Positions 42,435-49,395 of a stretch of 64,000 bases of DNA are shown in pieces. The translations under genes and the position numbers were made by a program. Every line of letters starts with the position of its first letter. Position 1 is the first letter of the stretch. Source of the DNA: CAVQWT01 sp963717705 (GTDB lineage Bacteria > Pseudomonadota > Gammaproteobacteria > Burkholderiales > Casimicrobiaceae); assembly GCA_963717705.1 (NCBI GenBank), contig CAVQWT010000002.1, positions 372,001-436,000 on the forward strand, given 5' to 3'. The notes under the pieces were generated by a model. That model saw only the letters and a list, made by a program, of their open reading frames with translations, searched no databases and was not told the origin of the DNA.

Positions 42435-43139
42435 TCAATGCATGGTCGCCGCGGCACGCGAGCGGGGCCTCCCGGGGTCGACGACGTGCGCACGACGCCC
42501 GCTGCGCTGCGCGATCGACTCGACGAAGCCGGCGCTTCCCAGCACGCACCCCCTGTTCAGCTGCAACCGGATTTCGTCCAGCAGCGGCATGGGGATCGTG
42601 CAGTCGAAGAGCGCCCGGTAGGCATGCGCACGCTCCTCGCACGAGGTGCCGAGCCGCAGGTATTCGTCGCGAGGCACGATCAGCCCCGCCGGCTCGAGAC
42701 CGGCGTTGGCCCGATAACTCGACCACCGATACAGCGCCGGATGGTCGACCATCCCCGCGCGCATCGGATTGAGTTCGATGTAGCGCATGCAGGTCAGCAG
42801 GTAGCGCTCCGATTCCACCAGACAGGCGCGATAGCGGCCCTCGAACAGAGTCCCTGTACGCCCGCGATCCTCGTTCACGCGTCGCACGTAGCGGCTGCCG
42901 ACGCGGTGCATCACGGCCGAGACCGAACCCGGTCGATCGCCCGTCATGAGCAGATGGACGTGATTGGTCATCAGCGCGTAGGCGTGGATCGCGCAGCGAA
43001 GACGCGCAGCCGCGTCGGCCAGCAGGCACAGGAACGTGCGGTAGTCGTCGAAGCCGAAGAACAGCGGCTGTCGATCGACGCCGCGGACGACAACGTGCTG
43101 CGGAACACCAGGGATTTCGAGACGCGGAAGTCGGGACAT
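42435..43139 (-). CDS. REP-associated tyrosine transposase (RAYT, Y1_Tnp family)
   Basis: This 234-aa single-strand-DNA transposase-like protein has the HUH pair HVHLLM in YALMTNHVHLLMTG. The catalytic tyrosine region is GTLFEGRYRACLVESERYLLTCMRYIELNPMRAGMV, and the typical C-terminal YRWSSYRAN follows. The start MSRLPRLEIPGVPQHVVVRG at 43139 matches the family N-terminus. RAYTs are usually single-copy domesticated enzymes that move REP palindromes. A REP-like palindrome (43199-43226) and a short repeat (43300 onward) lie just upstream. It separates the SLH-like gene from the wax ester synthase gene. Confidence 0.92.
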   Translation of the reverse strand: MSRLPRLEIPGVPQHVVVRGVDRQPLFFGFDDYRTFLCLLADAAARLRCAIHAYALMTNHVHLLMTGDRPGSVSAVMHRVGSRYVRRVNEDRGRTGTLFEGRYRACLVESERYLLTCMRYIELNPMRAGMVDHPALYRWSSYRANAGLEPAGLIVPRDEYLRLGTSCEERAHAYRALFDCTIPMPLLDEIRLQLNRGCVLGSAGFVESIAQRSGRRAHVVDPGRPRSRAAATMH

Positions 43140-43198
43140 GGGGCATCGCCTGGGAGACACCGGAGATGCCGCGAATGATCACCGCGAACGAAGCATCG

Positions 43199-43226
43199 GC
43201 GCCATCGGTCGCATGGCCGATGGGCG
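43199..43226. repeat. REP-like imperfect palindrome
   Basis: GCGCCATCGG and CCGATGGGCGC are inverted copies with one extra G, separated by about eight bases, 60 bp upstream of the transposase start. Size and position fit a RAYT target element. Confidence 0.5.
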
Positions 43227-43298
43227 CAGCCGGCGTGACGAGCGATCATGCCGGAAGATGGCCGGGCATCCTCCGATTGCCCGTTGAACCCGCTTCGC

Positions 43299-44789
43299 CT
43301 AAATTCGACCTGACCCCAGCCCGACGGACCCCAGCCCGACCGCCGCCTCCGCGACCGCCGGGTCGAGATCGCCGGTCCACGGCGGGGCGAGCAGCGCGGT
43401 GAGCACGAGCTTCTCGAACTCACCGGCAAAGCGCGCGACCACCTGCTCGGGATCCGGGCAGAGGCCGCGATCGGTGATGAGCCCGAACTGGACGCGGCCG
43501 TCGTACGAGATGATCGACGCGCCCATGCCGACGTCGCCCGACTGCGGCACCCAGAACATCATGCTCTCGATCTTGGCGCCGCCCAGCCACAGCGGCTGCT
43601 GCGGACCGGGGACGTTGGTCATCACCGCCGTGGCATTGCGCGACAGGATCGAGATGAGCTGCTCCTGCAGCAGCTTCGGTCCGGCGCCCGCCGCAGCCAG
43701 GAGCCCCAGCGTCAGCACCGGCTGCAGCGAGCCCTTGAGCGCGCTCATGTTGGCGCGGACGGCGTACAGCCGCTCGACCGGGTTCTCGATGCCGATCGGC
43801 AGGTCGAGGAAGAGGATGCCGAACTGGTTGCCGAGGTCGAAGGCGCGTTCGAGCGGACGCAGGTTGATCGGCACCAGCGAGCGCAGCATCAGGCCGTCGA
43901 CGTCGTCGCCCTTCGCCGTCAGGTATTCGCGCATCGCGCCGGCGGCGCACGAGAGCAGCACGTCGTTGACGCTCCCCCCGAGCGCCTTGCCCACCGCCTT
44001 GACCTCGGTCAGCGACAGCGGCGGCGCCCACGCGACGCGCTTGCCCACGCCGGGCTTGCCCTTGAAGCGCGTCGGCGAGTCCGCCTGCATCAGCGCGAGC
44101 CGCGCGATTTCGGCGGTCAACGCGCCCCCCTGCTCGGCCAGCGCCACCGCCTTCGCGGGGTCCTGCCAGAGCGCGACGCCCTTCTCGACCAGCATCGAGC
44201 CGACCTTCATCGCCATCTGCGCCGCGTCGGTCAACGGCTGCATCACCTGCCCCAGCGGATCGTCGGCGGCCGCGGTGCGCGCCTTGCGCTCCTTTCGCGG
44301 CGCCGGTGCCGGCATCGCCGGCGGCCCGTTCGCCTCCGCGTCGGTCATCGACAGCATGACCTGCACCAGCGCGATGCCGTCGGCGTAGCAATGGTGGATG
44401 CGAACGACGACCGCCGACCCGCCGTCGAAGTTGTCGGCGTGGTGGAACTGCCACAGCGGCCGCCCCTGCGGCAGCGGCGTGCTGGCCAGCCGCGAGGCGA
44501 GCGTCTGCAGCTCGCGCTTGCCGCCCTTGCCCGGCAGCGCGACGTGAACGACATGGTGCTCGAGCTCGAACTGGGCGTCGTCTTCCCAGAATGCGCCCGC
44601 TGCGGTCTGCACGGGGTGCTGCCGGAAGCGCTTGAACTGGAGGAATCGCTCCTCGACGGCGCGCTTCAGACGCGCGTACGAGAGGCGCTCGCGGAAGATC
44701 AGCACCCCGCAGATCATCATCAGGTTGGACGGCCGGTCCATCCGCAACCAGGCGGTATCGACGGCCGAGATTTTCTGGCGCGCGGGCAT
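43299..44789 (-). CDS. Wax ester synthase / diacylglycerol acyltransferase (WS/DGAT)
   Basis: This 496-aa bifunctional acyltransferase makes wax esters from acyl-CoA and fatty alcohol, or triacylglycerol from acyl-CoA and diacylglycerol, at the membrane. The active-site motif is HHCYADG (132-138). Other family marks are MDRPSNLMMICGVLIF at the N-terminus, SVNDVLLSCAAGAMREYL, LVPINLRP, LGNQFGILFLDLPIGIENPVERL and AVMTNVPGPQQPLWLGGAKI. Length is slightly above the family average (about 460). The last residues (GLGSVGLGSGRI) and the stop are supplied by a short repeat also found around RAYT genes. GGAGG is ten bases before ATG 44789. The acyl-CoA-binding protein lies divergently 147 bp away. Confidence 0.93.
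   Translation of the reverse strand: MPARQKISAVDTAWLRMDRPSNLMMICGVLIFRERLSYARLKRAVEERFLQFKRFRQHPVQTAAGAFWEDDAQFELEHHVVHVALPGKGGKRELQTLASRLASTPLPQGRPLWQFHHADNFDGGSAVVVRIHHCYADGIALVQVMLSMTDAEANGPPAMPAPAPRKERKARTAAADDPLGQVMQPLTDAAQMAMKVGSMLVEKGVALWQDPAKAVALAEQGGALTAEIARLALMQADSPTRFKGKPGVGKRVAWAPPLSLTEVKAVGKALGGSVNDVLLSCAAGAMREYLTAKGDDVDGLMLRSLVPINLRPLERAFDLGNQFGILFLDLPIGIENPVERLYAVRANMSALKGSLQPVLTLGLLAAAGAGPKLLQEQLISILSRNATAVMTNVPGPQQPLWLGGAKIESMMFWVPQSGDVGMGASIISYDGRVQFGLITDRGLCPDPEQVVARFAGEFEKLVLTALLAPPWTGDLDPAVAEAAVGLGSVGLGSGRI
43300..43345. repeat. RAYT-associated short repeat at the end of the WS/DGAT gene
   Basis: TAAATTCGACCTGACCCC is followed by a 15-bp tandem duplication (gaccccagcccgacg type). 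Read on the minus strand it encodes the last residues and the stop of WS/DGAT. That this is a dispersed repeat is from memory of similar loci. Confidence 0.45.
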
Positions 44790-44863
44790 GGCGGGCAGGT
44801 CCTCCGGATCGGCTTGGTGGCGGCTTCCGCGCCGCCGGCCCGGAGACCCGGGCGGGGCGCGCG

Positions 44864-44891
44864 TTGCGCTTTTTCGGCTTCGCGCTAAAGT
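44864..44891 (+). promoter_or_regulatory. Promoter of the acyl-CoA-binding protein gene
   Basis: TTGCGC (44864-44869), a 16-bp spacer and TAAAGT (44886-44891) give a fair sigma-70 promoter with a leader of about 40 nt. Confidence 0.5.
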
Positions 44892-44936
44892 AGCACAAAC
44901 CCCGCACCCGGGGACACGCCCAACGAGGAGGAAACG

Positions 44937-45215
44937 ATGGCTGCAGCGCCCAAGAAGGATGATCTCAAGGCGAAGTTCGAGGCCGCCGCCGCGGCGGCCA
45001 AGCAGACGAAGAAGAAGCCCGACAACGCGACGCTGCTGAAGCTCTACTCGTACTACAAGCAGGCCACCGACGGCGACGTGAAGGGCGATCGCCCCGGCGG
45101 CTTCGATTTCGTCGGCGGCGCCAAGCACGACGCCTGGGCGAAGCTCAAGGGCATGAGCAAGGACGAGGCGATGACGAACTACGTGAAGCAGGTCGACAAG
45201 CTCAACCGCGACTAA
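44937..45215 (+). CDS. Acyl-CoA-binding protein
   Basis: This 92-aa four-helix protein binds long-chain acyl-CoA in the cytoplasm and passes it to enzymes. It has the ACBP core: LKAKFEAAAAAAKQTKKKPDNATLLKLYSYYKQATDGDVKGDRPGGFDFVGGAKHDAWAKLKGMSKDEAMTNYVKQVDKL, including the YxxYKQAT and KxxAWxxLKGMS signatures. ACBP genes are uncommon in bacteria; this one stands back to back with the WS/DGAT gene, which suggests acyl-CoA delivery for wax ester or TAG synthesis. GAGGAAACG precedes the ATG. Confidence 0.93.
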   Translation: MAAAPKKDDLKAKFEAAAAAAKQTKKKPDNATLLKLYSYYKQATDGDVKGDRPGGFDFVGGAKHDAWAKLKGMSKDEAMTNYVKQVDKLNRD

Positions 45216-45339
45216 AGATCGCGGTCTGGCTGCTGCGCGGGTTCAGCAACCCCCTTGACCTGCGTCAGACCGGGCGGCGCCGATGCCGGGTATGCTGAAA
45301 GCGGGCGCGTCATGCAAGGGTGTCTGTTCCGTTTGGCGA

Positions 45340-45480
45340 GCAGGCGCGCATGATTGGCGTGACGCCATCCTCCGACCATCGGAGGAACCCGCAGGGGTAC
45401 TTTGCCCCACGTGAGGCTGCGTGCGGGGAAGCACGGCGGACGGTAAGGAAGCAGCCGCAGCAGATGAGCCGTCGTGACAG
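45340..45480 (+). ncRNA. Possible structured leader RNA before the DUF2202 gene
   Basis: The 294-bp gap 45216-45509 has no gene but several local hairpins: TCCTCCGA-CCA-TCGGAGGA (45368-45386, perfect), GGGG/CCCC (45394-45408) and CGTGC-GGGGAA-GCACG (45420-45435). I do not recognise a known riboswitch class. Confidence 0.3.
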
Positions 45481-45509
45481 GGCCCCTGCAACATTGCCAG
45501 GAGCCAATG

Positions 45510-46169
45510 ATGTTCACACGCGCGGTTTCCACGATCACCCTCGCGCTGGCCATGACGCTCAGCGCTCCGACCGGTGCCGGACCGGTCGGCGCCCCCGCGC
45601 ACCCTCCGGGCCGTCCGGCGCTCGCGACCCTCACCTACGGCACTCCGACCGCCGTCGAAGCCGCGGACATGACATTCATGCGCGAAGAGGAAAAGCTCGC
45701 ACGCGATGTCTATCTGACCCTCTTCGACGAATGGGGGCTCGCTCCCTTCGCGAACATCGCGACCTCCGAACAGCGGCACATGGATGCGATGCTGCGCCTG
45801 CTGCGCAGCTACGGGCTGCCCGACCCGGCAGCGGGCAATACGGTCGGCGAATTCACCGATCCGCTGCTGCAGGGGCTGTTCGACACCCTGATCGCCAAGG
45901 GCATGGTGAACGCGGTAGAGGGGCTGAAGGTTGGCGGCCTCATCGAGGAGGTCGACATGCGGGACATTCAGGCCGCGATCGACCGTTCCGCGCAGGCCGA
46001 CATCGATGCCGTCTACGCGAACCTGATGTGCGGCTCGCGCAATCATCTGCGTGCATTCGCCGGTGCGCTCGAGGGGCTGACCGGCACGCCGTATGCAGCG
46101 CAACTCCTCGACGCCGCGGTGGTAAACGCTATTCTCGCCGCGCCGATGGAGCGCTGCGGCGGGCATTGA
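45510..46169 (+). CDS. DUF2202 ferritin-like exported protein
   Basis: This is a 219-aa protein with a signal peptide (FTRAVSTITLALAMTLSAPTGAG). The DUF2202 domain has a ferritin-like helix pair with metal-ligand candidates: MTFMREEEKLARDVYLTLFDEWGLAPFANIATSEQRHMDAMLRLLRSYGLPDP and IEEVDMRDIQAAIDRS, ending MCGSRNHLRAFAGALEGLTG. The EEEK...EQRHM and EEVD...RNHLR arrangement is typical. The function of the family is unknown; iron or oxidant handling is a reasonable guess. Of two adjacent ATGs, 45510 has better spacing to AGGAG than 45507. A structured leader may precede it. Confidence 0.87.
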   Translation: MFTRAVSTITLALAMTLSAPTGAGPVGAPAHPPGRPALATLTYGTPTAVEAADMTFMREEEKLARDVYLTLFDEWGLAPFANIATSEQRHMDAMLRLLRSYGLPDPAAGNTVGEFTDPLLQGLFDTLIAKGMVNAVEGLKVGGLIEEVDMRDIQAAIDRSAQADIDAVYANLMCGSRNHLRAFAGALEGLTGTPYAAQLLDAAVVNAILAAPMERCGGH

Positions 46170-46251
46170 TCCAGGCGTCTCGACCGGACCCGAATTCGTA
46201 CGGGGCGTTCGAGTCCGTCGAAGTCCGCCTCGCGGCGACCTCGGCCCGAAC

Positions 46252-46282
46252 GACAAAGGCCCCCGCGTCGCCGCGAGGGCCT
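46252..46282 (-). terminator. Terminator of the second phasin gene
   Basis: On the minus strand AGGCCCTCGCG and CGCGGGGGCCT form an 11-bp stem with one mismatch, followed by TTTGTCG, 27 bases beyond the phasin stop. Confidence 0.5.
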
Positions 46283-46308
46283 CGTCGCATCCGGAGCGCC
46301 GCCGCCGG

Positions 46309-46944
46309 TCAGGACATCGCGGCCTTGGCCACCTTCTTCGCGGTGCGCACGGTGCGCTTCGCCGTCTTGGTCGCCGTGTTGACGGTGCGTTTCGCCGTCT
46401 TGACGGTGTTCTTTGCAGTACGCGACGCGCTTCCCAGCGTCGACGCCGCGGTGCGCTGCGCCGAGCGCACGGCGCCCTTGACCATCTTTTCCATCGACGA
46501 CGCCCGCTTCGGCTGCACGCCGGTGGCCTTGAGCAGCGCGTCGACCTTCTCGGCCAGGTCATCGACCCGGTCGGCGAGGCGCTGCACGTCGTTCTGCGTG
46601 TAGACGCCGAGCTTCGACAGCGCCCGCTCCACACGATCCTCGAATACCTGTTCCAGCTTGTCCCACGTCCCGCCGGCCATTTGCTGCATCTCCTTGGCTT
46701 TCGCCGCCGCCACGCCGCGCGCCGCCGCCGCCGTATCGGCCGCCGCTGCCCGCGTGCGCGTCTCGAGTTTCTCGCCCTGCTGGACCAGGGCCTCGAACAT
46801 TTTCATTCCTTCGGCCTGCGCGCGCGCAAAGGCGCCCAGCCCCGCCAGCCAGATCTGATGCGACGAGTTGAGCACGGACTGGGCCGCTTCCTTCGCGCCG
46901 CCGTCGTCCCTGGTGCCCAGACCCGCCTTGGCTTTCTTCAGCAT
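46309..46944 (-). CDS. PhaF-like phasin with DNA-binding repeat tail
   Basis: This is a 211-aa granule-associated protein. The phasin domain (SVLNSSHQIWLAGLGAFARAQAEGMKMFEALVQQGEKLETRTR) leads into an alanine-rich coiled coil (VFEDRVERALSKLGVYTQNDVQRLADRVDDLAEKVDALLK; a leucine-zipper-like segment used for oligomerisation in PhaF). The tail repeats TAK-R/N-TV units (TAKNTVKTAKRTVNTATKTAKRTVRTAKKV), like histone H1. GGAGGGG lies eight bases before the ATG. The architecture is exactly PhaF of pseudomonads, which places and segregates PHA granules with the nucleoid. Its promoter carries the shared module. Confidence 0.93.
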   Translation of the reverse strand: MLKKAKAGLGTRDDGGAKEAAQSVLNSSHQIWLAGLGAFARAQAEGMKMFEALVQQGEKLETRTRAAAADTAAAARGVAAAKAKEMQQMAGGTWDKLEQVFEDRVERALSKLGVYTQNDVQRLADRVDDLAEKVDALLKATGVQPKRASSMEKMVKGAVRSAQRTAASTLGSASRTAKNTVKTAKRTVNTATKTAKRTVRTAKKVAKAAMS

Positions 46945-47010
46945 CGCACGTTCCCCTCCGGATGGTTTCGGCCGCCACCCACCTCTCCCGGCGGCTTTTC
47001 TCGCCCTGCC

Positions 47011-47045
47011 ATTCTAGGCGGCAGGACTAGAGCGATCATACTAAA
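47011..47045 (-). promoter_or_regulatory. Shared promoter module, copy 3 (second phasin)
   Basis: On the minus strand TTTAGT-ATGATC-GCTCTA (47045-47028) is followed, within a 17-bp spacer ending in GCCGCC, by the -10 TAGAAT (47016-47011). 15 of 18 bases match copy 2. Confidence 0.7.
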
Positions 47046-47146
47046 GCGGCGGTCGCACCGGGGGCGGGCGCCGCGGCGGCGGATCGCCCTGGCGCCCGGG
47101 CGCAGGCTCCCGGCGGACGGGTCCCCTGCCCCCACCTTCGCGTCGG

Positions 47147-47152
47147 TATAAT
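47147..47152 (+). promoter_or_regulatory. -10 box of the fatty acyl-CoA reductase gene
   Basis: A perfect TATAAT preceded by GG lies 130 bp before ATG 47283. The -35 region is GC-rich and unconvincing, so an activator may be needed. Confidence 0.45.
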
Positions 47153-47282
47153 CGGCCGGCAATCGACCGGAGCAGGATCCGGCCATCCCGTCAGCCGGCG
47201 CCAGGCCCGGCCGATGGGCGACCCCCGCAGTGCGACGCCGGACCACCGGCGCCACCGCCCCCGTCTTCACCAGGAGGAGTCC

Positions 47283-49274
47283 ATGGCGTATTTCGTCACC
47301 GGCGCGACCGGCTTCATCGGCCGTTACCTCGTCGCCAACCTGTTGCGGCGGGGCGAACCCGTCTACGTGCTCGTGCGCAAGGGGTCGCAGAAGAAGCTCG
47401 CGGCGCTGCGCGAGCACTGGGGCGCCGACGAGAAGCAGGTGATCGCGATCGCCGGCGATCTGTCGAAGGAGCGCATGGGCGTCGCCGACGCCGACATCCG
47501 CAAGCTCAAGGGCAAGGTGAAGCACCTGTTCCACCTGGCGGCGATCTACGACCTCTCCGCCAGCGCCGAGGACCAGCAGCTCGCCAACGTCGAGGGCACG
47601 CGCAACGCCGTCCGCTTCGCCGAGGCGATCAACGCCGGCTGCTTCCACCACGTGAGCTCGATCGCCGCCGCCGGCCTCTACGACGGCGTGTTCCGCGAGG
47701 ACATGTTCGAGGAGGCGGAGGACCTCGACCACCCGTACTTCCGCACCAAGCACGACTCCGAAGGCATCGTCCGGCGCGAGTGCAAGCGGCCGTACCGCAT
47801 CTACCGGCCGGGCTTCGTCGTCGGCGACTCGAAGACCGGGTTCATCGACAAGATCGACGGGCCGTACTACTTCTTCAAGCTGATCCAGCGGATGCGCAAG
47901 GCGCTGCCGCAGTGGATGCCGACGATCGGCATCGAGGGCGGCCGCGTCAACATCGTCCCGGTCGACTACGTCGCCGACGCGATGGACTTCCTCGCGCACA
48001 AAAAGGGCCTCGACGGCAAGTGCTTCCACCTGACGGACCCGGAGCCGTACCGGATCGGCGAGGTGCTGAACATCTTTGCCGACGCGGCGCACGCGCCGAA
48101 GATGACGATGCGCCTGAACGCGCGGATGTTCGGCTTCATCCCGGCGCCGATCCTCTACGGACTGGGCTCGCTGGCGCCGGTCAAGCGGATGGTGCGCGCG
48201 GTGCTCACCGACCTCGGGGTCCCGCGCGACGTGTTCCAGTTCGTCAACTGGCCCACCCGCTACGACAACCGCGAGACGGTCAAGGCGCTGAAGGGCTCCG
48301 GCATCGCGGTGCCGGAACTCAAGTCGTACGCGCCGAAGCTGTGGGACTACTGGGAGCGCAACCTCGACCCGGACCTCTTCATCGACCGCACGCTGTCCGG
48401 CAAGGTAAAGGACCGCGTCGTCGTCGTCACCGGCGCGTCGTCGGGCATCGGCAAGGCGACGGCGATCAAGCTGGCCGGGGCCGGCGCCAAGGTGATCCTG
48501 GTCGCGCGCGGCGAGGAGAAGCTGGTCGAGACCAAGCAGGAGATCGAGGCCGCCGGCGGGCGCTGCTGGATGTACACCGCCGACGTCTCCGACCTCGCCT
48601 CCTGCGACGCGCTGGTCGCGCGGGTGCTGAAGGAGCACGGCGTCTGCGACTACCTCGTCAACAACGCGGGGCGCTCGATCCGGCGCGGCGTGATCAACTC
48701 GTTCGACCGCTTCCACGACTTCGAGCGGACGATGCAGCTCAACTATTTCGGCGCCCTGCGGCTGATCATGGGCTTCCTGCCGAAGATGATCGAGCAGAAG
48801 CGCGGCCACATCATCAACATCAGCTCGATCGGCGTGCTGTCGAACGCGCCGCGATTCTCGGCCTACGTCGCGTCGAAGGCGGCGCTGGACTCGTTCGCGG
48901 CGTGCGCGTCGTCGGAGTTCCTCGACAAGGGCATCAACTTCACGACGATCAACATGCCGCTGGTGCGCACGCCGATGATCGCGCCGACGAAGATGTACGA
49001 GAACGTCCCGACGCTGTCGCCCGAGCAGGCGGCCGACCTGGTCGTCGAGGCGATCGTCTACAAGTCGGTGCGGATCGCCACCCGGCTCGGCATCTTCGGC
49101 GCGATCTCGCACGCGGCGGCGCCGCGCCTCACGCAGATCATGCTCAACACCGCGTTCAACATGTTCCCCGACTCCGCCGCGGCGCAGGGCAAGAAGGGCG
49201 AGGCGGCGCAGCAGCAGCCGCTTTCGCCGGAGCAGATGGCGTTCGCCCAGCTCACGCAGGGCATCCACTGGTAG
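47283..49274 (+). CDS. Two-domain fatty acyl-CoA reductase (alcohol-forming, Maqu_2507 type)
   Basis: This 663-aa NADPH enzyme is expected to reduce fatty acyl-CoA, through the aldehyde, to the fatty alcohol. The N-terminal extended-SDR domain has VTGATGFIGRYLVANLLRRG, HVSSIAAAGLYDGVFREDMFEEAEDLDHPYFRTKHDSE and YRPGFVVGDSKTGFIDKIDGPYYFFKLIQRMR. A classical SDR domain starts near residue 375 (VVVTGASSGIGKATAIKLAGAG, NNAGRSIRRG, SAYVASKAALDSF). Length, order and many stretches agree with the Marinobacter wax-ester reductase (661 aa) as I remember it. AGGAGGAGT precedes ATG 47283. With WS/DGAT and ACBP within 4 kb, alcohol supply for wax esters is the likely role. A strong terminator follows. 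Confidence 0.93.
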   Translation: MAYFVTGATGFIGRYLVANLLRRGEPVYVLVRKGSQKKLAALREHWGADEKQVIAIAGDLSKERMGVADADIRKLKGKVKHLFHLAAIYDLSASAEDQQLANVEGTRNAVRFAEAINAGCFHHVSSIAAAGLYDGVFREDMFEEAEDLDHPYFRTKHDSEGIVRRECKRPYRIYRPGFVVGDSKTGFIDKIDGPYYFFKLIQRMRKALPQWMPTIGIEGGRVNIVPVDYVADAMDFLAHKKGLDGKCFHLTDPEPYRIGEVLNIFADAAHAPKMTMRLNARMFGFIPAPILYGLGSLAPVKRMVRAVLTDLGVPRDVFQFVNWPTRYDNRETVKALKGSGIAVPELKSYAPKLWDYWERNLDPDLFIDRTLSGKVKDRVVVVTGASSGIGKATAIKLAGAGAKVILVARGEEKLVETKQEIEAAGGRCWMYTADVSDLASCDALVARVLKEHGVCDYLVNNAGRSIRRGVINSFDRFHDFERTMQLNYFGALRLIMGFLPKMIEQKRGHIINISSIGVLSNAPRFSAYVASKAALDSFAACASSEFLDKGINFTTINMPLVRTPMIAPTKMYENVPTLSPEQAADLVVEAIVYKSVRIATRLGIFGAISHAAAPRLTQIMLNTAFNMFPDSAAAQGKKGEAAQQQPLSPEQMAFAQLTQGIHW

Positions 49275-49296
49275 GGACCCGGGCCCGCCCCGGACG

Positions 49297-49328
49297 AACG
49301 CCGGACCCGCGCGGGTCCGGCGTTTTTT
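49297..49328 (+). terminator. Rho-independent terminator of the acyl-CoA reductase gene
   Basis: AACGCCGGACCCGC and GCGGGTCCGGCGTT form a perfect 14-bp inverted repeat ending in TTTTTT (49323-49328), 22 bases after the stop. Confidence 0.92.
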
Positions 49329-49395
49329 CCTTCACGACCGCGCACGCAGTTCCGATGCGCGAGGCCGCGGCAGAGCGGCCACGACGGAGGGTCGC

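Noticed and set aside
45233..45500. Leader before DUF2202 considered as a c-di-GMP, cobalamin or TPP riboswitch
   Set aside because: None of the conserved core sequences of those classes could be matched, so it is kept only as an unclassified structured region.
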